Assembly (NCBI RefSeq): GCF_905171765.1
Contig: NC_053389.1
Span: 743,319,146 to 743,383,145 of the forward strand
DNA from: Bufo bufo
Lineage: Eukaryota; Chordata; Amphibia; Anura; Bufonidae
Length of the DNA stretch: 64,000 nucleotides
Direction: 5' to 3'
Both the position numbers and the translations under genes were made by a program. The notes under the pieces are model-generated. The model saw only the letters and a program-made list of their open reading frames with translations, did not search any database and was not told the DNA's origin. Shown in pieces: positions 1-10,400 of this stretch (its first letter is position 1; each line of letters begins with the position of its first letter).

Positions 1-350
1 TACTGGAAGCTGCTGAGTCATTCGAAGTCATCACATATTCAGAGGATCGGTGAGACACAGGCTGGTTACGTACATCTCATGACTGCCTTGATGAAGCAAG
101 TGCTCGCTTATCTGTAACCTCGGGCCTTTACTTTTTTTTTGTTTGCCCAGCACAATGTAAAAATATTTATAATGAAAAGTGACGGTGTCCATTAAATCAC
201 ATCTAACACCCACCCACTTTATTTGGTTGTCGCTGTCTTAGTGGGAGCAAAACGCTTCTGCCCTGTCTACGAACTGTGGCTAACAGCACCGGTTTTTACA
301 GTAGTCTTTTTATCTACAGCCTGGATCGCAGGTAACTCCAATCCCAACTG

Positions 351-611
351 TTAAAGGGGTTATCCAAAACCCCCTGCATATGCCGCTGGTGACTCTAGGG
401 AGGCTTGTTCCCGTCGTGGCCAGCTATTGTCTCCCCCCCCCCCAATGCTGGATATTTTCAACCGTGCGACTGGGAGATGCGGCGGCCGTGCCGGTATGAG
501 AAGCGATGCAGGTGCCAGAGAGCGAGGGAAGTACAACCTCTGTGAGGGGCCCGGGCATATTGGAGGGGGAGGGGGGGGGGGGGCATTATAGAACTTGGAT
601 AACCCCTTTAA
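351..611. mobile_element. TTAA-flanked MITE (piggyBac/Kolobok-like)
   Basis: TTAA lies at 351-354 and 608-611. The inner ends are inverted: AGGGGTTATCCAA on the left and its complement GGATAACCCCT on the right. The interior has C- and G-runs (about 433-442 and 566-582) and no coding frame. Its right TTAA is also the left TTAA of the next element. Confidence 0.8.
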
Positions 612-1097
612 AGAGGACCTTTCACTTGTAAAAACTATGTGAACTAAGTATGCTGCCATGTAGAGCGGCGCCCGGGGATCTCACTGCACAAACTATTATC
701 CCCGGGCGCCGCTCCGTTCTCCCGTTATAGGCTCTGGTACCTTTGCTTTTTAAGTTATAGTAGGCGGGTCTTCCCTTGTCCTGTGGGCGTCTCCTTCTCC
801 TAGGCTGCAGCGCTGGCCAATCGCAGCGCACAGCTCACAGCCTGGGAGGTTTTTTTCTCCCAGGCTGTGAGCTGTGCGCTGCGATTGGCCAGCGCTGCAG
901 CCTAGGAGAAGGAGACGCCCACAGGACAAGGGAAGACCCGCCTACTATAACTTACAGAGCAAAGGTACCAGAGGGCATAACGGGAGAACGGAGCGGCGCC
1001 CGGGGATAATAGTTTGTGCAGTGAGATCCCCGGGCGCCGCTCTATATGGCAGCATACTTAGTTCACATAGTTTTTACAAGTGAAAGGTCCTCTTTAA
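608..1097. mobile_element. TTAA-flanked near-perfect palindromic MITE
   Basis: TTAA lies at 608-611 and 1094-1097 with ends AGAGGACC...GGTCCTCT. The two arms of about 240 bp are almost identical inverted copies meeting near 853; the only differences I saw are a few bases around 748-752 versus 953-957. Each arm also contains its own smaller hairpin (GGCGCCCGGGG...CCCCGGGCGCC). The many CpGs come from this palindrome and do not indicate a promoter island. Confidence 0.85.
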
Positions 1098-1347
1098 TCT
1101 TCTGATTGCTGCTGTCCGTGACCGCGACATATTCAGTGGGGATTTCCCCTCTGGTTTGCTCCTAGTCATCTGGTCACAGGCTGGCCCTCTGCAGTCAGCC
1201 ATGGGGACCTAGAAAGGACCCGAGGACTATAAGTTTAGAAATCCTGCCGTTAGGGCACACTGTTCTTGCCCTAACCACAGCCTGTACTATAGAGACACAG
1301 AACATAATGTATTACATTACAGGATTCTGCTAATACATTGTAAGTAA

Positions 1348-1744
1348 GGCTACTTTCACACTGGCGTTCGGTGCGGATCCGTCTTGTATCTGCACAGACG
1401 GATCCGCACCGATAATGCAAACACTTGTATCCATTCAGAACGGATCCGTTTGCATTATTCATAAAAAAAAAAATGGATCCGTCTTGACTTTGTAAGTCAT
1501 TGTAAGTCAGGACGGATCCGTTTGGCTCCGCATCGTCAGGCGGACACCAAAATGCTGCAAGCAGCGTTTTGGTGTCCGCCTCAAAAGCGGAACGGAGACC
1601 AAACGGAGCCAAACTGATGCATTCTAAACGGATCCTTATCCATTCAGAATGCATTGGGGCTGAACTGATCCATCTTGGGCCGCTTGTGAGAGCCCTGAAA
1701 CAGATCTCACAAGCGGACCCAGAAACGCCAGTGTGAAAGTAACC
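1348..1744. mobile_element. PIF/Harbinger-like palindromic MITE, TTCACAC type
   Basis: The ends GGCTACTTTCACACTGGCGTT and AACGCCAGTGTGAAAGTAACC are inverted repeats. Flanks are TAA (1345-1347) and TTA (1745-1747), fitting the 3-bp TWA duplication of PIF/Harbinger elements. There is no coding frame. The interior carries four CGGATCCG palindromes. Confidence 0.8.
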
Positions 1745-1914
1745 TTACATAGTTTTGTAAGACAGTAATCTCTTAATGGAATAAAAAAAAAAGTAAATAA
1801 AATAAAGCTAGCAAAAAATACTGTAATAAGCGATTATTTTCCATAAAATACATTTTACTGCACATACATTCCATAAAAGCAAAAACAGAAAAGCACACTT
1901 GGGTATCCACATTA

Positions 1915-2397
1915 GGCTACTTTCACACTACCGTTCAGAGCGGGTCCGTCTGATGTCTGCTCAGACGGATCCGCTCCTATAATGCAGACGTTTGGATCCG
2001 TTCAGAACGGATCCGTCTGCATTATAGTTTAAAAAAAATTCTAAGTGTGAAAGTAGCCTGAACGGATCCGTCCAGACTTTACATTGAAAGTCAATGGGGG
2101 ACGGATCCGTTTGAAAATTGAGCCATACTGTGTCAACTTCAAACGGATCCGTCCCCATTGACTTACATTGTAAGTCTGGACGGATCCGCTTGCCTCCGCA
2201 CGGCCAGACGGACACAGCGTTCAGGGGTCCGCCTGCTGAGCGGAGCGGAGGCTGAACGCTGCCAGACTGATGCATTCTGAGCGGATCCGCGTCCACTCAG
2301 AATGCATTAGGGCAGTACGGATGCGTTCGGGGCCACTTGTGAGACCCTTCAAACGGAGCTCACAAGCGGACACCCGAACACTAGTGTGAAAGTAGCC
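1915..2397. mobile_element. PIF/Harbinger-like palindromic MITE with internal partial copy
   Basis: The ends are GGCTACTTTCACACTA...TAGTGTGAAAGTAGCC, flanked by TTA (1912-1914) and TAA (2398-2400). A second internal end (GTGTGAAAGTAGCC at about 2044-2058) suggests a rearranged or composite copy. CGGATCCG occurs seven times. Confidence 0.8.
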
Positions 2398-2744
2398 TAA
2401 CTGAAATAGCCTGAACAACTGGATTAACAGGTTATTCAGCGTGAACTATGTGCAGCGTAAACAATAAAGTAAAAAAAATGCAGTGTCAAATAAATGTTTT
2501 ATAGATTACAAAAGTAATTTGTATGTTTGTATTGAGCAAACCGTTTATGGCGTTTTTAGAAATGGAAGTCTAAACCCCTTTGTACCAAGTTTATAAGTTG
2601 ATTGCTGGGGGTCCAACCGCTGGGACCCCCACCATTCCCGAGAACTGGGGTACTTCTCCCCTGCTCTGATGGAGCGGAAGGTTGTGTATGCGCAGTCCCT
2701 CTCTTTCTCAGGGCCCCTGTGCAGCAGTGTCCGCCATTGGTCCT

Positions 2745-2803
2745 ACACCCTTTGATTGTTCATGGACAATCAAAGGGTGTTGAACACCCTTTGATTGTCC
2801 ATG
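2745..2803. repeat. Triple inverted/direct hairpin of ACCCTTTGATTG units
   Basis: ACCCTTTGATTGTTCATGG, its inverse complement, and a further direct copy follow one another without gap. This gives a short cruciform-capable structure. It sits next to 2590-2650, which resembles an end of a TTAA MITE family (GGGGGTCC...GGGACCCCC). Confidence 0.6.
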
Positions 2804-2844
2804 AAAATGTTTAACAGTTTTTGTTCTACAACCTTTTGTTTCAG

Positions 2845-3243
2845 TGAATCTGATGGCTATGTGTAGCCCTTATTTCTGAACTCCTGACAGCTCATAAACA
2901 CTTATTTAAAGGGGTTGTGCAGCCAGTACATATTGTACATTATAGGATAGGTTATCAGTATCTGATCTCGAGGGGTCCGATTCCCAGCATGAATACCGAT
3001 CAGCTGTTTGGAGAGGAGGTGGCACTTGTGCAAGCACTGCTTCCTCTTCAAGATTACACTGTTTCTCGTCTAAAAAGTGCCGCTTTGCCTCCTCTTCAAA
3101 CAGCTGATCGGCTGGGGTTCCGGGACTCAATATGTACTGGCTGCACAACCCTTTTAAGCTAAACTCTTATCAGTTTAATATGAGCTTTGGTTAAAATCAG
3201 TGTTTATGAGCTGTCAGGAGTTCAGAGATGAGGGCTACACATA
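2845..3243. repeat. Foldback split by a nested TTAA element
   Basis: The arm at 2845-2905 (GTGTAGCCCTTATTTCTGAA...) is inverted at about 3198-3243 (...CAGAGATGAGGGCTACACA). A third, direct and weaker copy lies at 3390-3430. The centre is occupied by a separate TTAA element at 2906-3157. Confidence 0.65.
2906..3157. mobile_element. TTAA-flanked MITE nested in a foldback
   Basis: TTAA lies at 2906-2909 and 3154-3157 with ends AGGGGTTGTGCAGCCAGTAC...GTACTGGCTGCACAACCCTT. The interior has inverted GCCTCCTCTTCAAACAGCTG-type arms. Confidence 0.8.
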
Positions 3244-3789
3244 CAGAGCTTCCGTCTGAGAGCCTCTGCAAAACAGAAAGCAAGAATTCTTGCAGATTCA
3301 CTCTTGCAATTAACATTTTTTTTAATAAAGACCAATTACCAATTATTTTTAGCTCAAAATTAGTGAAATTCAATTATAAAAAAATGTCAGTGAATCAGAC
3401 AGCTGTATGTGTATATCTCATCTCTGAAACCTAACATTTTTTGTGGGGGCATTTTCTGTATCTAATGCTCCTGAATTTTGGATGCTGAATGGCGTTAATA
3501 CATGATGGTAACATATGTCAGTGCACATCACTTTAAGGGTATATTCATGTTTTCTTTCAATGTTCTCTTTTGAGCCTGATAAAAAAAATATTTTGAAAGT
3601 AAAAAAAAAAAAAGGGTAAATTTGTAAGGTGAGATACTTTTATGTTTCTCCAGAACAAATATTAGCTTTTATGTGTAAATGTTACATTTCCAAAGGGCAG
3701 CAGAAAAAAGTGGTATAAAGGGAGGCTAATAATGTAACCATTGTACTGCTAGATAAAAGTTGCACAACAGATCTGCTAGTACTCCATTG

Positions 3790-4005
3790 CCTCATTATGT
3801 CTACAATACTCATATATTCCTTCCTCATGATGTCTACAGTACCCAGATAGTCCTGCCTCATGATGTCTACAGTACTTAGGTAGTCATACCTCATGATGTC
3901 TTCAGTACTCGGGTAGTTTTGCCTCATGATGTCTTCAGTACTCTGGTAGTTTCGCCTCATGATGTCTACAGTACTCATGTAGCCTTGCCTCATTATGTCT
4001 ACAGT
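3790..4005. repeat. 33-bp minisatellite, about 6.5 units, interrupted by an insertion
   Basis: Units start at 3790, 3823, 3856, 3889, 3922, 3955 and 3988, exactly 33 bp apart, each beginning CCTCATNATGTCTNCA. The array is cut at ACAGT (4001-4005) by the element at 4006-5844. It resumes with ACAGTACTCATGTA at 5845-5858, which is the expected continuation of the unit. Because 33 is a multiple of 3, frames through it stay open by chance. Confidence 0.9.
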
Positions 4006-4569
4006 TGTCACGATGAGGAGTGGGGGAAAGAGTACAATGTTGAACTGGCAGGAAGAGCAACTATCCCTGACTTCCTAACTGTATGAGCCGGCCTCGATGG
4101 TAGGGGGGGCTCATACTCTTGAACCTCGGGCCCTACTAACCCTAGAGATCCCTGAAATAGGAGTCTAGAATTAAAGATGACCTGTTCATCCACGACACGG
4201 ATGAACCGGAGTCTCAACCGGCCTAGTTGCAGGGAAAGGAGACACAGTGCACAGCTACTGGGTCGGCAGGCAAGAGAAAACGGACAACACGCACTTACCT
4301 GCCGCGACAACAACGGCAACTGGACCCCCATGCGGACAGGATGCATGGCGGGCCCCGGCAGAGCTGCACACTGACTTGTGGTTCCCCCTCCGGGGAACCC
4401 AGGAGCCCCCTCACCGGAGGCACAACAAACAGGGTACGACTTGCATACATGACGGACATAAAACACCAACTTACCAGGCATGTAACAACAACAAGATGAG
4501 ACACCACACCCTGAATATAAACCCACACCTCACCAACTCAGGTAAGGTAGGGAAAAAGGAGGAGACATA

Positions 4570-5524
4570 CACTCACCTAAAGAATTATTAGGAACACCAT
4601 ACTAATACGGTGTTGGACCCCCTTTTGCCTTCAGAACTGCCTTAATTCTACGTGGCATTGATTCAACAAGGTGCTGATAGCATTCTTTAGAAATGTTGGC
4701 CGATATTGATAGGATAGCATCTTGCAGTTGATGGAGATTTGAGGGATGCACATCCAGGGCACGAAGCTCCCGTTCCACCACATCCCAAAGATGCTCTATT
4801 GGGTTGAGATCTGGTGACTGTGGGGGCCATTTTAGTTCAGTGAACTCATTGTCATGTTCAAGAAACCAATTTGAAATAATTCGAGCTTTGTGACATGGTG
4901 CATTATCCGGCTGGAAGTAGCCATCAGAGGATGGATACATGTTCTCATTCTGTTTACGCCAAATTCGGACTCTACCATTTGAATGTCTCAACAGAAATCG
5001 AGACTCATCAGACCAGGCAACATTTTTCCAGTCTTCAACAGTCCAATTTTGGTGAGCTTGTGCAAATTGTAGCCTCTTTTTCCTATTTGTAGTGGAGATG
5101 AGTGGTACCCGGTGGGGTCTTCTGCTGTTGTAGCCCATCCGCCTCAAGGTTGTGCGTGTTGTGGCTTCACAAATGCTTTGCTGCATACCTCGGTTGTAAC
5201 GAGTGGTTATTTCAGTCAACGTTGCTCTTCTATCAGCTTGAATCAGTCGGCCCATTCTCCTCTGACCTCTAGCGTCCACAAGGCATTTTTGCCCACAGGA
5301 CTGCCGCATACTGGATGTTTTTCCCTTTTCACACCATTCGCCATGCTCGCTCAAAATTGCTTAAATCACCTTTCTTTCCCATTCTGACATTCAGTTTGGA
5401 GTTCAGGAGATTGTCTTGACCAGGACCACACCCCTAAATGCATTGAAGCAACTGCCATGTGATTGGTTGACTAGATAATTGCATTAATGAGAAATAGAAC
5501 AGGTGTTCCTAATAATTCTTTTAG
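4570..5524 (-). mobile_element. Tc1-like transposon, internally deleted, nested in the LTR-like element
   Basis: A TA lies at 4568-4569. The left end contains CTAAAGAATTATTAGGAACACC and the right end its inverse GGTGTTCCTAATAATTCTTTTAG (5502-5524). The outermost bases of the right end no longer match the left. Its transposase is broken (see 4602-5382). It is younger than the surrounding LTR-like element. Confidence 0.85.
4602..5382 (-). pseudogene. Tc1-like transposase remnant (D-D36-E spacing)
   Basis: It starts at an ATG whose first base is 5382 and reads MGKKGDLSNFER before a deletion and frameshift; the main frame then runs 5354-4602 (about 250 aa). Motifs are SDESRF (first Asp), FQPDNAPCH (second Asp) and [11 protein letters not shown] (Glu), with 36 residues between the second Asp and the Glu. 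The C-terminus ends KGGPTPY. Intact Tc1 transposases are about 340 aa. Here most of the N-terminal DNA-binding domain is lost, and so is the catalytic-domain segment between NENM and YPSSDGY. It is probably inactive. The spacing resembles the vertebrate DD36E lineage, which is my inference. Confidence 0.88.
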
Positions 5525-6053
5525 CCATTGCAAACAACCTCGTTGACAAACAAGGTGGCCCTCACACTGGACGGGTGATAAGTCCAGGACGGAAGCATGA
5601 CTCCAACTCCACCAGAAGCTGAAGTCAACTCTGACCTCAGGCTCCAGACACCAGTACTATAAGAGCCAAGAGGCCATACCCAGCTCCATCTTGCTCACAC
5701 CTTAACTCCATACACACCAGAAATGGGAAGGGAACCAGACTTAAAGGGAAAGTGTCAAAACATGCTACAAACTACACTGGCAACAAGCATGCACGGCTAA
5801 ATTGTCACAGTCCACTACCACCAGACCATGACACAGCTGTGACAACAGTACTCATGTACATGCATCTGTTGTGTTTTTTTTTATTTTTACTGTGTTCTAT
5901 ATGAAACAAAGCCGTTTCCTTGTACAACGTTATTCTGTAGGGTGCAATGAGCGAACAAGCCATTGCTTCCATCTTAAAGGGAAAATGCAGTCATGATGAT
6001 CATATCAGCCAAATTATGGTTTAGCAGGTATCCCAAGGCTAGACATTGACTTA

Positions 6054-6579
6054 GGGTACTTTCACACTAGCGTTTTTATTTTCCGGCACTGAGTTCCGTC
6101 ATAGGGGCTCAATACCGGAAAATAACTGATCAGTTTCATCCCCATGCATTCTGAATGGAGAGAAATCAGTTTAGGATGCATCAGGATGTTATCAGTTCAG
6201 TCACTGAACGGCGTTTTGGACGGAGGAAATACAGCAGCATGCTGCGGTATTATCTCCTTCCAAAATTCCGGATCAGTTGCTGGAATGTCGGATCCGGCAT
6301 TAATTTACATTGAAATGTATTAAAAATACAGCATTGCCGGATCCGTCCTTCTGGTCTGCGCATGCACAGACCACAAAGAATGTGAAATTTTTTTTGAAAC
6401 GGATCTGTTTGTTCGTATGACAAACGGATAGACAGATCCGTTCTTGCAATGCATTTGTGAGACGCATCCGGATCCATCTACAAATGCTGTCCGTTTGCAT
6501 GCAGATTGCCGGATCCGGCAGGCAGTTCCGGCGACGGAACTGCTTGCCAGATCACTCTGCCGCAAGTGTGAAAGTAGCC
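6054..6579. mobile_element. PIF/Harbinger-like MITE, TTCACAC type
   Basis: It starts GGGTACTTTCACACTAGCG and ends CGCAAGTGTGAAAGTAGCC, flanked by TTA (6051-6053) and TTA (6580-6582). The two halves differ: the left is rich in TTCCGGCA and the right in CTGCCGGA. A reverse-oriented relative forms the outer element at 39106-40123. Confidence 0.8.
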
Positions 6580-7314
6580 TTACAGGATAGCTGCCTGTAG
6601 GTGGCACTACAGAGTTTTCTTTTTTGCTTCTGGAGGAGACCTACAGTAATTTGCATAGTGCCTGTAAGCCTCCTAGTGCCAGCTGGATCTCTGCAAAGAA
6701 AACTGGTTGTAACCTGTGGATAGAGGGTAACTATTATATTGGTGGGGATCTTAGCCCAGGGACCCCCACAGATCATGAAAATGGGGGCCCCCATACCCTT
6801 CATGGACACCCAAAACGAATGGAGTGGCAAGTCGAGCATGCGGCATGGTTAAACTCTGTACTAGGCTTTCTCTGGCAGTCCCATAAAGATAAATGGAGTG
6901 GTAGTAAGCATGCCCGACCTACCATTCCACTAATTTGGAAGTCCCCATGCAGTACATGGCTCCTTTTCTTGTAATCAGACCCCACTGATCTAATAGTTGT
7001 ACCCTATCCTGTAGCTAAGAGATAACTTGATATACCCGGAATACCCCTAAGGCAAGGTCAGAGGGGAAGGTACATGACACAGGTGGTGTTTGAGTCATGC
7101 CTTACTCTAGGAATCATTATGTACTATTATTTCTGAATCTTCTCAGGAGAGATCCTTGACTTACACGTCATTTTGTGAAGTATTCTCGGTTCATCAGTCT
7201 TTTCATCCACTGGGAAATTCTCCACTGCTCATCCAGCTGTAGAATATATTTTATAGGATTTGCCCTACACAGCACGCATCATGTAATACAGGATTGGTTT
7301 TCCTTTTATTGTAG

Positions 7315-7413
7315 GTGGTGATAAATGGAGGAGCGACACCCAGCGTGGATCAAGATACAGAAGACACTGAACTAATGGCAATTTATACAACTGAGAGTGC
7401 GATCGCAGAGAAG
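7315..7413 (+). CDS. SLC23A2: SLC23A2 coding exon a (33 codons)
   Basis: The acceptor is ...TTATTGTAG and the donor AAG|GTAATG; both boundaries are phase 0. It encodes [10 protein letters not shown]...TESAIAEK, the cytosolic N-terminal segment rich in Asp/Glu. This matches human SVCT2 residues 37-69 closely, with changes at the SSGEQDN stretch. SVCT1 lacks this segment, so the exon fixes the paralogue. Confidence 0.95.
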
Positions 7414-10400
7414 GTAATGCCGTATTCTATGTGGAAGCCTATCCCTTATGTCACGTGATCAGATGTTTAATAAACACAGGTCACACAGCGTTAGATTAAG
7501 GGCTCATTCAGACGGCCGTATGCTGTCCGCAAAAATACTGAATGCTATCCGTTTTTTTTCGGATCCGCAAAAAAACGGATCTGCAAAAAAAACGGATAGC
7601 ATTCAGTATTTTTGCGGACCCATAGACTTCAATGGGGCCATGTCCTGATTTTCACGGACAAGTATAGGACATGTTTCATTTTTTTTGCGGATCCGCAAAA
7701 AAACGGATAGCATTCAGTATTTTTGCGGACAGCATACGGCCGTCTGAATGAGCCCTAAAGGGAACCTGTCACCGGGATTCTGTGTATAGAGCTGAGGACA
7801 TGGGTTGCTAGATGGCCGCTAGCACATCCGCAATACCCAGTCCCCATAGCTCTGTGTGCTTTTATTGTGTAAAAAAAACTGATTTGATACATATGGAAAA
7901 TAACCTGAGATGAGTCAGAACTTGAAAATATGACTCTTCTCTGGTCACACAAGTAAGAAATTTCTCTTTTATGTTAATTTGTATAACAGGCGGGAAGTAC
8001 AAAAATGGATAATACTTATTGAATTTGTCTGCAAATGAAATTAAAAGTGTAATTTATATGTTTAGGGTAACACAATGAACATTTAGAAACGCTCAGTGAG
8101 GGTAGATTAGTAGAGGCGACAGGTTCCCTTTAAGTAGAGGCCCAAAGCCAATCACAACCCCTCAACATGGAACAGATACACCTATACAAAAAAGCTGAGT
8201 CTAAGAAGGCTCCAAATAAATAATAATCTTTATTAAATAAATGTATGACGCGCCGAACACCCGATGGCCAGTCAGGTGATCATCCGCGTGACCCGGTCAC
8301 TGTCACGTGTGGCGGTCACGTGATGGCCAGTCACGTGACCGACCGCGTCATAGACTAGTGATAATACACAAACAGGCCCATAGCTAGATCCCCAGGGAGC
8401 GTAGCGTTTACATGATCAAACGTCACGTCATCGGCCGCGCCACATGATCACAGGCATATTTTTTTATTCCAAAGACATGTATATAAATACAATGAGAATG
8501 ACGGTACACATAGAATCGAAAGTAAAAAACGGAGATAGCAATGTACATGATGAAATCAAGAATGGAAAGCGATCAATTAACTACAAATATGCAACAATAA
8601 AGTGCAAATGCAATAGAATTATGACAGACATATATTATTAAATGTATCAATTGACATGATGAGGAATATTACAATAATATATAAAACATATATAAAAAGT
8701 GATAATCACATAATTATAAAAATAAATTGATTACACAAGGTATTCTGAGAGATGCAGCAAGTGATTTACAAACAATAAATCAAGTGAACAATTGTAATAA
8801 ATAAATAAAATGACACAATTCATGAAAAATGATATATACCGTAATATAAGTAAATAGAGAATTCATAATATGAAAAAGTACAAAAGAGTAAAAAGTGTGA
8901 ACACGTGAATATAACAAAGGAAAATAAGTAAAAAATTATAAATAATGAGTGAATGTGAAATCGTGAAGAAAACGTGTAAAGTGATACCAAAAAAATATAT
9001 ATATTTGTGAATAACCTCTATAATAAATCTGTCAAGGCGATCAATTTCATAAGTTATCTCCTAAAAATTGATCATGAGATCGATGTCAATATTGAAGGAA
9101 AGGAACCACACGATATACAGGAGGGAATGGTGAGCTGGAAAATAGAAGTGTAAATATAAACAGTAGCAAAATATATAAAAAGCACACAGACAAGGATTAA
9201 AATAGCAATATATATATATTTTTTTATGTAAAATAAACATATTCAGAGGATCGGTGCAAAACTCAGAACTTCATTTAAACCTGTAGCTTGCATTGTATCC
9301 AGGGTCCAATTCCGTTTTGTTTCACGCTGCCTTAGGTCTACATGGTCAATTCCACGAACCCTTAACCCCTTCAGGACCCTGCCATTTTTCACCTTAAAGG
9401 ATAACTGTCACAATTAGACCCTAATCTCAATTTCTATATATGTAGTTACTAATAACATGATATTCCAGAATCAGTTACTATTAGACTGACTTACCCCATA
9501 TTTAATAAGATTCAGCCCTTGGCAACCAGTCTGCACAAAACTGCAATTTCACTATTCAGTTAAGATGGCCGCCACTGCCCTCACCCTGAGGCTAATCCCG
9601 CCTGCCCCCCAAAAGTGTCAGTAACCAGAGCCCTCCCCCTAAAGGGTTAATCTGCAGCACAAAGGGTCCTCTTACCACATGTTGCTTTCATTAATACACT
9701 GAGCAGACGGCAGATCTCCCTTCCCTGGTCTGCGCTGCTCCAACTCTGCATTCTCCAGCTCTGCTGAGTGAGGGAGCGTCTGCCAAGCGCAGGGACAGGG
9801 AGAAGTGCACACAGCCCAGACACTGTTATCAGCTGCTGGGGAGGACCTGGCTTTAATCATTTACTTACAGTCCCTGGCTGTCAGTAATGTGACCCTGCAC
9901 GCTGCGTGCTCCGTCCTTCAACAGATAGACGGGCCATGCCTAGCAACCCTATTTTAAGCACAGGTAAAAGTAGGCAGTACAGGGAACAAAAATGTGCAAT
10001 TAAGGGGTAATTGAATACACAGTGAAAAGTTGAAATAGGGCCACCAAGGTGATATTAATCACCACAATCCAATACTCCAAATCTGACATGTGTCACTTTA
10101 TGTGGTGATAACTTTAAAACGCTTTTACTTATCCAAACCATTCTGAGATTGTTTTCTTGTCACATATTGTACTTCATGATAGTGGTAAATTTGAGTCAAA
10201 ATATAAAATTTGTAGTTATAAAAAAAAAACAAATTTACAAAAAATGTGGAAAAAATAGCAATTTTCAAAATTTCAATTTCTCTGCTTTTAAAACAGATAG
10301 TGATAACTCCTAAAATAGTTATTACTTTACATTCCCCATTGGTCTACTTCATGTTTGGATCATTTTGTAAATGACATTTTATTTTTTGGGGACGTTACAA

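Larger units (their letters stand above)
4006..5844. mobile_element. Solo-LTR-like insertion with 5-bp duplication, containing a Tc1 copy
   Basis: It begins TGTCACGATGAGG and ends CAGCTGTGACA, so it has TG...CA termini with a short inverted TGTCAC/GTGACA. ACAGT lies immediately on both sides (4001-4005, 5845-5849), and the interrupted minisatellite confirms both edges. Without the nested Tc1 (about 4570-5524) it is roughly 0.88 kb. There is no internal coding region, so a solo LTR is the simplest reading. The retroelement family is not recognised. Confidence 0.65.
1..7314 (+). other. Upstream intronic (or 5') region, repeat-filled
   Basis: This stretch ends in a good acceptor (TTTTATTGTAG) before exon a. 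I looked for the preceding SVCT2 coding exon and did not find it. The contents are listed separately: TTAA elements (351-1097, 2906-3157), TAA/TTA MITEs (1348-2397, 6054-6579), a 33-bp minisatellite and a solo-LTR-like insertion with a nested Tc1. I recognise nothing in 1-350, 1098-1344, 2401-2590, 3440-3789, 5860-6050 and 7030-7314. A piece at 6735-7030 resembles one end of a TTAA MITE family (paired GGGGATC and GACCCCCAC.GATC blocks). Confidence 0.7.

Noticed and set aside
608..1097. CpG-rich stretch as a promoter island
   Set aside because: The CpGs belong to a mobile palindrome, and similar elements occur elsewhere in the window. No 5' exon is next to it.
3682..4011. Repetitive minus-strand frame with DIMR units
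   Set aside because: It is explained by the 33-bp minisatellite. The frame is open because the period is divisible by three.
4008..4526. 172-residue minus-strand frame
   Set aside because: It lies in the LTR-like insertion and shows no domain. Low-complexity Cys/Ser-rich content looks like chance.
1..7314. First coding exon of SLC23A2
   Set aside because: I searched for sequence encoding the human-like N-terminus ending ...FFTLP before a donor and found none, so it is placed upstream of the window.
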